Positions 19,707-31,564 of a DNA stretch of 64,000 nt are shown here, piece by piece. Made by a program: the position numbers and the translations under genes. Each line of letters starts with the position of its first letter. The first letter of the stretch is position 1. The stretch comes from Symbiodinium natans (lineage: Eukaryota; Sar; Dinophyceae; Suessiales; Symbiodiniaceae): positions 94,386 through 158,385 of the forward strand of contig CAJNDS010000254.1 in assembly GCA_905221605.1 (NCBI GenBank), given 5' to 3'. The notes beneath the pieces were generated by a model. That model saw nothing but the letters and a program-made list of their open reading frames with translations, was not told the origin of the DNA and did no database searches.

Positions 19707-22555
19707 ATCAGCACAGGACGCCCTGACGGCCCCCACTCTCCAGAAAGGGTTTATATAGGGTCTAGGGAGATGACCTGGGAACTCGAGAAAAGGGAGCTCT
19801 AGCAATACTAGGTAAAAAATAGGGGATAGGATTAGGGGGACCCTTGGGGATATAGACCCTCTGAATAAGGTCCCTGTTTAAGAGAGCCAGAAGAGGGTTA
19901 AGAAGGGGTTCCCTTTTAAGGGTCCCCCTTATCCTACCTAGAAAAAACATTGACATCCACATGCATCTAGCAGGAAAAAGGGATGCGGCCACCCAGACGT
20001 GCCATTTTCCAACCCTGAACTACGCCCTTTCTGGAGTTCCCATCCAAACTCTACACGCCCTGATCCGGAAAGTAACCCTAAGCCCCAAGACCTTAACTCC
20101 CTAGGTTCACAATGGGTTTCGGACAAGAACTCGATCACCCTAACACCCGAAGACCCTCAAGCATGTCTGCGTTAGTTAGGCTCACCCCGAACCAAATGCT
20201 CAAACGATTGGTTTAGGGTTTCGGGCTTCGGGTATATACCCTAAACCCTCGAACCCTAAACCTTAAACAGCCACTCTGCTCTTGGAACCCGAGCTACAAC
20301 TGATTGCTTTTGGTTTACATTGGGGCTTCAAAGGCTTGAAGGCTGAGGGGTTGGGCTTCTGGGTTTGGGTGGGGGGGGGGGGGGGGGGGGGCCTCAACCC
20401 CGAACGCTAAAACCGAAGTTGAATCCGTTAGGATCCAAGCCCTAAACCCTAAGCCCTAAGCCCTAAGCCCGAAGCCCTAAGCCCTAAGCCCTAAACCCTA
20501 CGCACTAAAGCCGAAAAACAACACTCTCCGCCTGCGCAGGCGGCCCGGGTCCCACGGTGGCGGGCAACGCGGCTGGCATCGTAGCGTGCACCTGAGCTGG
20601 GAAGAAACATTTGGAGAGGGCCTGAATGGTTGGAACAGGTTTTTGTTTGTTTTTTTTTTTTTTTTTTTTTTGGGGGGGGGGTCATTATAGTACAAATATA
20701 GAGGGTCCATAGGGGAATACTATTAGTAAACACTCCGACCCCTATAGTGAAGCCAGAACCATGAAGCCACATAAGGGAACAGACCTAAAGAGACTTGAAC
20801 GGGAACCCCAAACAGGGAACCCCAAGAGTATAGTAGGAGTATGGTAGGAATATACCTACCAGGGTCCCTATGTTCCCTCCATATTCCTACTATATTCCTG
20901 GCGTTCCCTCTTGGGGTTCCCTGTTTGGGGTTCCAATTAAGATCTTAGGGTTTAGGGTTTAGGGTTTAGGGTTTAGGGTTTAGGGCAGTCAAAACCTTTA
21001 ATTATAAGGGGCCCGAGGGGTTGGGTAGGCAAGGTTAGCTCTCTGTGGGGGGGGTTGAGGCTTGGGTTTCAATCAGGGTTGAGGGAGTAGTTGTTGAGTT
21101 TGCCTAAACCCTAAACCGTAAACCCTATCTCGTAAACCCTGAACCCAGGCCCCTCGACGCCAAACCCTACACCCTGGTTGGGGTTCAGGGTTTTAGGGGC
21201 GCACCTCTCGATTCATTCATGCGGTCCCCCAAAGTGGTACCGTACCTCCCCTGCCCCCCCCTCCCCCCCGCCCCAAAGTTCCGAAAGAATCGAAGGCCTC
21301 AAAAAGCAAGGATGCTTTGAGGGTACCCCGTTTCGTTCCCCAAAACCTCCAACTGGACTCACAAACTACGTCACCATGGTGTATACTTCATACAGTACAT
21401 GATGTGGTTTTCTTACTACCCTGAAGCCTATAAATCCGAAAACCCGAAACCTAAACCCTAAACTAACCTGAAACCCTAATTCAACCCCAAACCTCAAACC
21501 CTAAACCCTAAACCCTACGTGAAGGTTTAGGGTGCTGGGAGCCTAGGTCTCCGAAAGGTCATTCCTGCCACCATTCCTACTCGACGGCAGTCATCCTAAG
21601 CGTGGGGCGACCATCGGCCTCGACAGACCCGCCTGAAGCAATTGGTTTGGGGGGGTTGGGGGGGAGGGGTGGGGTTAGGGTTTAGGGTTTAGGGTTTAGG
21701 GTTTAGGGTTTAGGGTTTAGGGTTTAGGGTTTAGGGTTTAGGGTTTAGGGTTTAGGGTTTAGGCTTTAGGCTTTAGGCTTTAGGCTTTAGGCCTTACCAG
21801 GATCCTCCCCAAAGAACTACGCATAATCAGAAACAAACAAACAAATAAACAAAGACAAACACAAACCCCGAGACCCCGAAACCCTCGAACCTGAACCCCA
21901 AAACCCGTGAGGCCGAGAAGGGTTTAGGGCTTAGGGTCCTGTGTTTTGGGTTCAGGATTTAACCCTAAACCCTAAACCCTAAACCCTATAGGGGGGGGGG
22001 GGGGGCCTGCATTTTGCTGTTCACGCTTTAGGGTCTCGGCTGGAGTCCCCTGGTGGTTGCGCTATGGTATACCAATGTGAGCTAGTCTAGGCTCCTTTGC
22101 CAGAAGATGGTAGCCTAAGTCTAAGTCCTGGGTTTAGGGCTTAGGGCTTAGGGCGTAGGGTTCAGTAACATAAACCCTAAGCTTGGGTTGTTCTTAGGGT
22201 TGAGGTTTCTTCAAGTAGTACTTGCCACGAAAGTCCCTGTTCGAGACGGTTTCTGTCAACAACCCTAAACGCTAAACCCTAAACCCTCAACCCTAAACCC
22301 TTACACCTTAACCCTAAAACCTCGGGCGCAACCCCACCTGCCCGGAAAACACTGGCGTCGATGCAGCTGCCTCAGACAAGGCTCATGAGCCCTAAACTCT
22401 AAACCTGAACCCTAAACCCTAAACCCTAAACCCTAAACCCTAAACCCTAAACCCTAAACCCTGAGGCTTTGGGACTCAGGGTTGGTCTTCAGCTTTTGGA
22501 CGTTACGGCCCAGAGTCTGTGAAGACTTGCCGCATGCGTTTCCTAGAGGAGGAAG

Positions 22556-22690
22556 GTTTAGGGTTCAGGGTTCAGGGTTCAGGGTTCAGGGTTCAGGGTT
22601 CAGGGTTCAGGGTTCAGGGTTCAGGGTTTAGGGTTTAGGGTTTAGGGTTTAGGGTTTAGGGTTTAGGGTTTAGGGTTTAGGGTTTAGGGC
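22556..22690 (+). repeat. TTCAGGG array passing into a TTTAGGG array
   Basis: About ten TTCAGGG units are followed directly by about ten TTTAGGG units. The variant units are contiguous rather than scattered. Confidence 0.85.
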
Positions 22691-24570
22691 TGGGAGCTTG
22701 GGGTTTGGAGTTTCGGTTGCCATACCTCTGAGTCAAAAAGGAAGACCTCACTGGCCCTGGCCAAAGAGCCCCCAATCACCCCTTAAATAAGTAAGAAACC
22801 CTTAAATCGGATTCCTCCACAATATTCAGGTACCTCCACTAAACCCCAAACCCTACACCCCAAACCCTAAGCCCTAAATCCATAATATGTTCCTAAATTC
22901 AGCGGTGCTGGGATCTTTGGGTACGGCTGCTTTCATTAAGATCCGACGTTGGAGGCACGACTGCCGGGCTTTAGGAGAGCTTGGGGTTCGGGCTCTTCGG
23001 ATTTAGGGTTTAGGGCTAGGGTTTAGGGTTTAGGGTTTAGGGTTTGGGGCTTAGGGGTGTAGGGCTCTGGGGGTTGACCGCAGCAAATACTCGGATTTTT
23101 GGTCAACTTGGACAAGACTACGCTTACACCCTAAGCTCTAAACTGTAGCCCTAAACCCTAAACTCTACACACTAGCCCTAAACCCTAAACCCGAAACCCG
23201 CCCTAAACTACACTATGTCAATATGCTCCATCTCCCAAAGAGCACTTCATATTTTATCTCTCTTCATCTACTAATATTCCCTGAATTGCATAGGGATCCT
23301 TAGTATGACTTAAGTAAGGCACGTTCCTTCTTGAAGGGTCATTGGGCCCTTTGGGCTATCGCGCTCAAAGGATGCAGGTTGATACTTCGAGGAGAGTCGT
23401 ATAAACGGGCCCATAAGTCATCTTGACCACCCCTAGACCCTCAACCCTAAACCTTAAACCCTAAACCCTAAACCCTAAACCCTAACCGCAAACACCAACC
23501 CCCCCCCCATGTGCGGCTTGCACCGAACCCCTCAGCCCCAGAACAGGAAAAACAAGAACACCCTTTTGGCTCAGGAACTCTGAATCCTGAGGCCAAGTCT
23601 TCGTCCGGCTATACACTTGCGCTTCAGCCCCACCCCCCTCCTATCCCTAAATCCTAAAACCCTAAACCCTAAACCCTATACCCTAAAACCCTAAACCCTA
23701 AACACAAAAACACTGAATTCATGGAACCCTGGAACACTTGGGCCAGGGTTCCAGGGTGGCGGGGGTTTAGGGTTTAGGGTTTAGGGTTTAGGGTTTAGGG
23801 TTGAGGCTGAAGGTTTAGGGAAGCTTCCCCCCTACAGCACACTCCGGAGAGTTGGAACATGGCCTCAGGATGACTAGAGCTGGGATTCCCTTTAGTATAC
23901 CTTTTGCGTTGTGAGGATCAGGATGTTCCAATTTTTCGGAGTTTACTGTGAACCCCTAAAGACTAAACCCAGAACTTAGGACTGTGGGTGTAAGATGCCC
24001 TCCATCCCATCCTTCAGCTGCTTTGGGTTTACCTTAGCCTTCATTTCGCAGAGTCGTCAGCCAGTTTTTTGAAGAGACCGCTGCTAGAACCAAAATCAGG
24101 TGCCCAAAACCAAGGAACTACTCTCGGAGGTCGAGGTAGGCTGGTCATCTGAGTTGAGGGTTTAGAGCACCTAGACCCTAAACCCTAAACCCTAAGCCTC
24201 AATCCTAAACCCAAAACCCTAAACCCTGAATCCTAAACCCTAAACCCTAAACTGGAGTTTAGGCTTCAGGGCTTGTGATCTCAGACGGGCACATGGGTGG
24301 GAGTCGCCGGGTTCGATGGTACGGCCTCGGCTTGCTGGAGTCTGGGAACTTTTCTGGGGAGTTTAGGGTTTAGGGTTTAGGGTTTAGGGTTTAGGGTTTA
24401 GGGTTTAGGGTTTAGGGTTTAGGCTTTAGGGTTTAGGCTTTAGGGTTTAGGGTTTGGGGTTTAGGGCTAAGGGGTTTAGGGTTTAGGGGATGGGCTTCTC
24501 AGGGCGACCTGTGGCTCCACATTCTCAAACCACGCGTGCCCACGGATCTCAGGAATCAGGATCTCCATAT

Positions 24571-24678
24571 CTATTGTTTGCTTAAGAACCCCAAAAGAAT
24601 AAAAAACAAACATCCCTATATAAACCTTAATAAGGAAGAGTGTTTTTGTTTTTTCTGGGTTCTTAAGCAATTAGTAGA
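24571..24678. mobile_element. Family A inverted-repeat element
   Basis: The ends CTATTGTTTGCTTAAGAACC and GGGTTCTTAAGCAATTAGTA are complementary and the interior shares CATCCCTATATA with the other copies. Confidence 0.65.
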
Positions 24679-25133
24679 TATGGGTGGTCCTTTGTGTAAG
24701 ACATAGCTTCATGGCCTAGGGCTACTGGACCCTATCAATGGCTGCATCGCGATGAAGCCATGAAACCCTGAAACCCTCAACCCTTGACCCCGAAGTGCAT
24801 GTCGTAAACCCAAGGTTGCTACCCCGTTCTAGAAACAACACCATTGCCACCATAAGTAGATCACAGCAATTAACCCCTGAGCATCAACCCTATTCTCGAG
24901 ATTGCAACTACAAGGGGAAACATCCTTAATGCTCAAGCCAAACACAAAAATGGAAAGTCCGCAACCTGAAAACACACAAGCCCTAAACCCTGCCTCTGAA
25001 ACCCTAAATCCCGAAACCCTCATGCCCTAAAAGCTCAAAACACTATACCCCCCTTGGCCAAAAAAAGAAGCACATTTATATAAATAAATAGTTATATATA
25101 TACATATGTATATAAACACATATATTTTTAATA

Positions 25134-25478
<345 letters not shown>

Positions 25479-28302
25479 TGACAACAAAAATAGCAATCAT
25501 AACAATAGTAGCAATAATAACACTAACAAGAAGAAAAATGAAAAAACAAATGAATAAACAAAGAAATGAACAAATAAAGGTGAAAATAAACCCAAAGGAA
25601 CTAGAAGAGTGGTGGCAGCCTCCGAGCCTCTGGCCGGGTAGATGCCGCTTCCATACATATCGGCGTTGGGGTCCTGTGCGGGTCTGGGGGCGTGAGGGTT
25701 TAGGGTTTAAGGGCTTGGGGGGTTTTAGGGCGTGAGGATATTAAGGTTTAAGGGCTTAAGGGCTTAGGGCGTGAGGGTTTAAGGTTTAAGGTCTTAAGGG
25801 TTTAGGGCTTGAGGGTCTAGGGTTTAAGGGCTTAGGGGTCTAGGGCTTGAGGGTTTAGGGTTTACGGGCTTAGGGGTTCGGGGCGTGAGGGTCTTAAGGT
25901 TTAAGGGCTTAGGGGTTTAGGCCGTGAGGGTTTTAAGGTCTAAGGGCTTAGGGGTCTAGGGCGTGAGGGTTTAAGGCTCATGGCTTGGGCTGAGTGTTAA
26001 GGGGCTTGGGGTTCAGGGCTTTGTGGTTAGGGTTTTAGGGCTTTCAGGTCTTCAAATCTGGGCGCTGAGAGGTTCAGTGCCTAGCCTGCTTGTGATTTCG
26101 GCTTGAGCGGTTACGATTTAGGGTTCAGTAGTGTCTCGACATCCCACACTACTCCGGAGCCCTGCTGAGACGGAATTCTTTCCCAAAGCCCTCAACCCGA
26201 ATCCCCTCAATCCCGAACCCAGCATCCAAACATCCGAAACCAAAACCCAAGATGTCCAAAACCCCAACCTTTTGCGACACTTCCCAGAAGAGCCTAATAC
26301 CCCTTAATTAAGGTGGGTTTAGGGTTTAGGGTTTAGGGATTAGGGTTTGTGGTTTAGGGTTTAGGGTTTAGGGTTTTGGGTTTAGGGTTTTGGGTTTAGG
26401 GTTATGCACCTTGGATCATATGAAGGATCCCTGCATCAACTAGGGTATATTCCTTTAAAGAAGGGGCATTGGCCGTTCTTTGGGCAAGCCCGAATCCCTG
26501 AAACTCTCCAGATGCCAGCCGAATCTCAGTCCCTGCAATGTCCCCTAAACCCTAAACCCCAAACCCCTCTTTGCGCACCCCCAAAACTTACAACGCCCTC
26601 AACCCCTGGATCTTAAAACCCTGAGCTCTGCACCCCCACCCCCCCCCCCCCAAAAAAAAAAAAATAAAAAAAAAAATATATATATATATATACATATATA
26701 TACATAATATATATATATATATATATACATACAATAACATGCTATTTAAAAAGAAACAGGGACCCTACAGCCTGCAAGTCCTGCCATGCCCAAACAGCTT
26801 GGGCGGGGGGGGGGGGGGGGGGGACTTGTGTTAATCTTAGGGAGCTACTGCCTTAATCGTACCCCTAAGTGGTTTTAAGACCCAAACTCATACAACATGC
26901 TTCGATTTTCGTATCTGTAGTGAAGGGAAGTGGGAGAGGATGGTTCAGCACTCGGGCAAAGTGAATGAACGACTTCTTGCTTAGGCTCAGAGTTGGGCGA
27001 CTGCCATTTCTTTTCTTGTTGTGTAGGGAGCTAGCCCTACTACCCCAAACCCTAAACCCTAAACACCCTAACACCCTAAAGGTTCTTCAGCAGCGCCTTC
27101 AATCCGAACTTCCGAACTCCGTCGTGCCAAGGCTCTCAGATCACATGGCATCGGCCCGCCGTTCGCCCAGAGCCGGCGCATGACAATGGCGCCATGGGGA
27201 GGCTGCTGGGTTCAGGTTGTGTTGAAGGGTGCAAGGAGTTGTTGGGCTTAGGGCTTAGGAGGCTTCTGGGGCTTTAGGGGGGCCCTTAAGGATCTGGGGT
27301 TTTGGGGAGTTTTTGGGGTGGAGGCTCAGGAGTGTAGGTTCCGAAGGGGTGAGGACGGCTTCCTGTAAGGGGAGGTTGCTGCACCAAAACCTGAAAATTC
27401 TCAGTCTTCTTCCCAACATGAGTCATGGAGTAGTTCGACGCGTCACTGTCAATGGCTGCGGCGAAGTCCCTACATTACGTTCCATGCGCTCTGGGGCTGA
27501 TATCATTGCGCTCTGAGGCTGTTGGCTCACTAACCCTAAACCCCCAAACCCTCAACCCCGAACCCCGAGCCCTAAACCCTAGACCCTAAACCCTAAACCC
27601 TAGCTTGGACTTCGGGACTCGAGGGTTTGAGAGGGCTTCGAGGTTGGCTTTGGAGGCTTCAGCACTCATACCGCCCCAAGATCAATCGAGTACACGTGGC
27701 TCCGAGCCTCAACCACCTCGCAAGCAGCTAGGATGGCTCTTCAGACCCTCTGAGGTTTAGGGTTTAGGGTTCAGGGTTTTAAGGTTTAGGGTTTAGGGTT
27801 TAGGGTTATCATCCTCTTAAACCCAATGAGGAAAAACCTAAAATGCCCTCGAGGCCTACCTGGGCTTAATTATAAGGTACCAGCGGGTACTTCTTGTTTG
27901 GGGGCGTGCCTGAAGGAGACGAGGGCTTGGGATTTGTTGATGCCTGGGCCCCGAATGTTCTTTGAAACATGGAGGGCGCGCCGCGAAAATTGGTAGGCTC
28001 TCCTACCCACTCCTACTCGAGGTGGTGAGACACATGTACCTGAGCCCTCAAATCCAACCCTAAACCCTAAACCCTGAACCCTAAACCCTAAACCCTAAAC
28101 CCTAAACCCCGAACCACCCAGGTCCAAGGGCTGGCGGCTGGTGTTTGCAGACGCCCGTGCAACCCATCAACCGCAAGCATCTGAAAGCATAAACTCCTCA
28201 ATCCCTAAAGCCCCTCAAGCCCTGGACCCTCCTAAGCCCCTAAACCCTAAACCCTAAACCCTAAACCCTAAAACCCTAAACCCTAAACCCCAAACCCCCA
28301 AG

Positions 28303-28377
28303 GGCTTGGTTTATGACTCAGAGTTGAACCAGCGCCTGTACGCCCGCGCCCGTGGATGGTTCCTGGGCCCAAAATGA
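28303..28377 (+). CDS. Candidate exon or gene end, GLVYDSELNQRLYARARGWF
   Basis: After CCCTAAA repeats and CCAAG the + strand encodes GLVYDSELNQRLYARARGWF plus four residues and a TGA. The residue mix is typical of a globular protein rather than of repeat translation. It is followed by a TTTAGGGG array. Not recognised. Confidence 0.4.
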   Translation, partial: GLVYDSELNQRLYARARGWFLGPK

Positions 28378-28429
28378 TTTCAAGTCCCACAGAAGGGTTT
28401 AGGCTTTTGGGGTTTATGGTGTAGTAGGG

Positions 28430-28720
28430 TTTAGGGGTGTGGGGTTTAGGGTGTAGGGGTTTAGGGGGTTAGGGGTTTAGGGGTTTAGGGGTTTAGGGGT
28501 TTAGGGGTTTAGGGGTTTAGGGGTTTAGGGGTTTAGGGGTTTAGGGGTTTAGGGGTTTAGGGGTTTAGGGGTTTACGGGTTTACGGGTTTAGGGGTTTAG
28601 GGTGTAGTAGGGTTTAGGGTGTAGTAGGGCTTAGGGTGTAGTACGGTGTAGTAGGGTGTAGGGTGTAGTAGGGTTTAGGGGTGTAGGGGTCTAGGGGTTT
28701 AAGGTTTAGGGGTTTAGGGG
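28430..28720 (+). repeat. TTTAGGGG octamer array
   Basis: About fifteen copies of TTTAGGGG run together, then variants TGTAGTAGGG follow. The unit is one base longer than the telomere-type heptamer. Confidence 0.85.
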
Positions 28721-29276
28721 TTTAAGGGCTTCGGGGTTTTAAGGGCTTCGGGGTTTAGGTGCTTGGGGGGGAGGGGAGGCGGGGGGTGATGTAGGGTTGA
28801 GGTTTAGATTCACGGTTTCGAGTTTTAGGCTTGCTGAGGGTGGAAGGCTGGGGGCTTAGGTGAGGAGGTCATTGCAGATTCTTCCTATTTAAGGGTAATA
28901 TGGGGATTCTTGTTTTCTTTTGGGGTCCTTAAGCAAACAGCAGGTGAGGAGGTTGCGGTTTAAGCAACACAAGTGTCGGGTAGGTGTAGGCCTTGAGGGT
29001 TCAAGTGGCCCTCAACCCTAGGCCTGAGCGCTTGGGCCACGGGCCTGTCGATGCTTCTCGGGCTCAATATCAGGGCAACCAGCCAGTCACCTTTCCTTTA
29101 CAACAGCCTTGTGGATAATTGAGGTCTTGAGGGTTCGGGATTTTGCTTAGGCTTTAGGGTTCAGGGTTTATATCGGTGTCTAGGGTTGCAGGCTTACCCT
29201 AAACCCTAAACCCTAAACCCTAAACCCTAAACCCTAAACCCTAAACCCTAAACCCTAAACCCTAAACCCTAAACAG

Positions 29277-29372
29277 CAGCTTCAGCTCCACAGCTTCGTC
29301 TGGCTAGAACAAGGCTCCAAGCAACATCAGTGCCACTTGATCGGACCCTCGTGCGGACGACCAGCTCACCAA
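29277..29372 (+). CDS. Candidate orphan exon after a long CCCTAAA array
   Basis: AAACAG precedes an open frame reading QLQLHSFVWLEQGSKQHQCH and continuing about ten residues. The downstream end is unclear; GTGCGG near 29351 is one possible donor. Not recognised. Confidence 0.35.
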
Positions 29373-29843
29373 CCCTCAACCCTAAGCCCTAAACTTAAGG
29401 GGTATCATGAGGGACCCTTCATCTGATTCCAATATATAACCCATATATATATATACACATAATTACATATAATTAAATATAATTATATGTAATTACATAT
29501 AGCTTGTAAATAATTAAATATAGTTCTAAATAATTATATAATTGTATAAACATATATAATTATATATAATCCAATATGATTATACATAACTATATATATA
29601 TATAATTATATATACCTTGCAAAGTCCCTATATACGTAAGTAGCCCCTAAAGGAGCCCCAAAGAACCCCCAAAGGTCCCTTATAAGGGTCCCTCCTTTAG
29701 TTCCTTCATAAACCAAGAACAACTCCCTAAACCCTAACCCCTAAACCCTAAACCCTAAACCCTAAACCCTAAAACCCTAAACCCTAAACCCTAAACCCTA
29801 AACCCTAAACCCTCTCCTGGGATTTTGACCCTAAACCCTGAAG

Positions 29844-29913
29844 CCACACCCTCCGATTTCTCCCAGCTGCTCCCCTTCGTAACCGGAGCGGAACTCGCCG
29901 ACCTCTCTTGGGG
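29844..29913 (+). CDS. Candidate exon whose donor is the first telomere-like unit
   Basis: CTGAAG precedes a frame reading ATPSDFSQLLPFVTGAELAD and continuing to a GTTTAGGG donor. Here the TTTAGGG array itself supplies the GT. It is a good example of how telomere-like DNA could form functional intron ends. Confidence 0.4.
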
Positions 29914-30089
29914 GTTTAGGGTTTAGGGTTTAGGGTTTCGGGTTTTGGTTTAGGGTTTCGGGTTTAGGGTTTAGGGTTGAAGGGGTACTATAGGGTACCT
30001 CATTCCCTCATTCCCTACCAACCCACAGCAAGGCAAAGGGCCGTTGCAAGCCGCAACCTCCACCCTATGCTTGCTCATCCTTCGTAGAG

Positions 30090-30161
<72 letters not shown>

Positions 30162-30162
30162 A
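30090..30162 (+). repeat. Poly-C (62) followed by poly-A (11)
   Basis: A run of about 62 C passes into 11 A. It is the longest homopolymer in the window. The C-then-A order recurs at 36519 and 26637, and complemented at 20652. Confidence 0.9.
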
Positions 30163-30671
30163 GAAGAGGACCATTGGCATGGCCCGCTTGCACCACCAAA
30201 ATGTACAAATCCCCCTGCTTCGCTTTGGAGTTTGGAGAGTTACCCTAAACCCTAAACCCTGAATCCTAGAATCCTAGACCCTAAACTTTTAGGGACCCTA
30301 AGGCCCCAAACACTACACCCTGGACTGTGGGGGCTTCAGGGTTCGCAACGCAGAAGGCCAGCGGCTCATGGGTTTGGTAGGGTTCAGGGTTTAGGGTTTA
30401 GGGTTTAGGGTTTAGGGTTTAGGGTTTAGGGTTTAGGGTTTAGGGTTTAGGGTTTAGGGTTTAGGGTTTAGGGTTTAGGGTTTTATGACTTGCTCCCCAT
30501 GTGAGAATTTCCACGTTTCCTTCCCCGTGCCGAACGATCGTGAAACCCTTATCGATCATGCCCCCAACATTCCGCTAACCAAAAAACCTAAGCCCCAAAA
30601 TCCCCTCCTAAACCCTAAGCCCTGAACCTTTTACCCTAAACCACTCTAAGCACATTCCCAAATCCGACGAC

Positions 30672-30795
30672 CCCCCCTTCCGGCGCGCCTCATAGTCGAA
30701 GTCGAAGATGCCCTCGCGGTTGAGGTAGAGCTTCCCGCCGTGCTTCCCGAACGGTTGCTTGTGGAACCTACGGCCACTGACATGTGTGCCAACGT
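30672..30795 (-). CDS. Candidate exon, strand uncertain
   Basis: The minus frame reads KQPFGKHGGKLYLNREGIFD and is rich in G/C third positions, which I favour. The + strand also has a long open frame ending at GTTAGGG, so the strand is not certain. Flanks are telomere-like repeats on both sides. Not recognised. Confidence 0.35.
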
Positions 30796-31230
30796 TAGGG
30801 TTTAGGGTTTAGGGTTTAGGGTCTAGGGTCTAGGGTCTAGGGTCTAGGGTTTAGGGTTTAGGGTTTAGGGTTTTTGAAATGCTGGGACTCAGAGCCTCAT
30901 GGCTGCTCATAGCTGTTGTATTTGGAATCCCCCTTCCTGGTGACTGCGATGCTCCACAATCCTATCCCATCCTGTCTGTCCTTGTCTGATGCCCCCTACG
31001 CAATGGCCGCACCACATCCCATCCTACCCCACCACACCAACAACGTCAACGCCACCAGCACCGCCGACTACAGGCAATACACCCTGAACCCTAAACCCTG
31101 AACCCTAAACCCTAAACCCTAAACCCCTAAACCCCTAAACCCCTAAACCCCTAAACCCCTAAACCCCTAAACCCCTAAACCCCTAAACCCCCAAACCCCT
31201 AAACCCCTAAACCCCTAAACCCTATGCAGC

Positions 31231-31326
31231 CTGGGCAGGTCGCTGGTATTCTGAGACCACGAGTCTCCGTTGGGGCGGATCACGAAGCCGTCAGGCTGCA
31301 GTCCATAGTGGTCACGGCCTGCGCAG
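31231..31326 (-). CDS. Candidate exon, strand uncertain
   Basis: The minus frame opens after GCGCAG and reads GRDHYGLQPDGFVIRPNGDS and on. An antisense + frame after ATGCAG is open too. The island lies between a CCCCTAAA array and a TTTAGGG array. It may belong with the island at 30672-30795, but no joined model can be proved. Confidence 0.35.
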
Positions 31327-31470
31327 GGTTACGGACTTAAGGTTTAGGGTTTAGGGTTTGGGCTTTGGGGTTTAGGGTTTAGGGATCTAAGGGTCTAAGG
31401 GTCTAAGGGTCTAAGGGTCTAAGGGTCTAAGGGTCTAAGGGTCTAGGGTCTAGGGTTTAGGGTTTAGGAG

Positions 31471-31564
31471 CTTGCTGGGACTATACGATATAACTACAAA
31501 CAGTGGGTCCAAAGAGCGCTACGACGAATCCCCACTCAAGGTCGTCAGGCCTGGCACAGTTGCG
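31471..31564 (+). CDS. Candidate 31-codon exon ending at a GTTTAGGG donor
   Basis: TTTAGGAG precedes an open frame reading LLGLYDITTNSGSKERYDES and continuing 11 residues to GCG/GTTTAGGG. Composition is convincingly protein-like. It lies on the strand opposite to the favoured reading of its left neighbours. Not recognised. Confidence 0.4.

Larger units (their letters stand above)
17713..25060. repeat. Telomere-like mosaic, second block
   Basis: Major arrays are 19386-19496, 19534-19706, 20945-20985, 21676-21790, 22410-22461, 22556-22690, 23762-23800 and 24361-24480. Unique stretches at 18190-18660, 19740-20170 and 20700-20940 show no gene I can support; 20790-20935 contains a long imperfect palindrome (GGGAACCCCAAACAGGGAAC against TTCCCTGTTTGGGGTTCC). 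One exon-like island is listed at 19294. Confidence 0.7.
25479..30000. repeat. Telomere-like mosaic, third block
   Basis: It holds degenerate TTAAGGG/TTTAGGG sequence (25690-25990), an AT microsatellite (26656-26735), a TTTAGGGG octamer array (28430-28720), and CCCTAAA arrays at 29198-29274 and 29730-29812. An AT-rich stretch with ATATAATTATAT motifs lies at 29432-29620. 27080-27520 is unique sequence without a convincing gene. Exon-like islands at 28303, 29277 and 29844 are listed separately. Confidence 0.7.
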
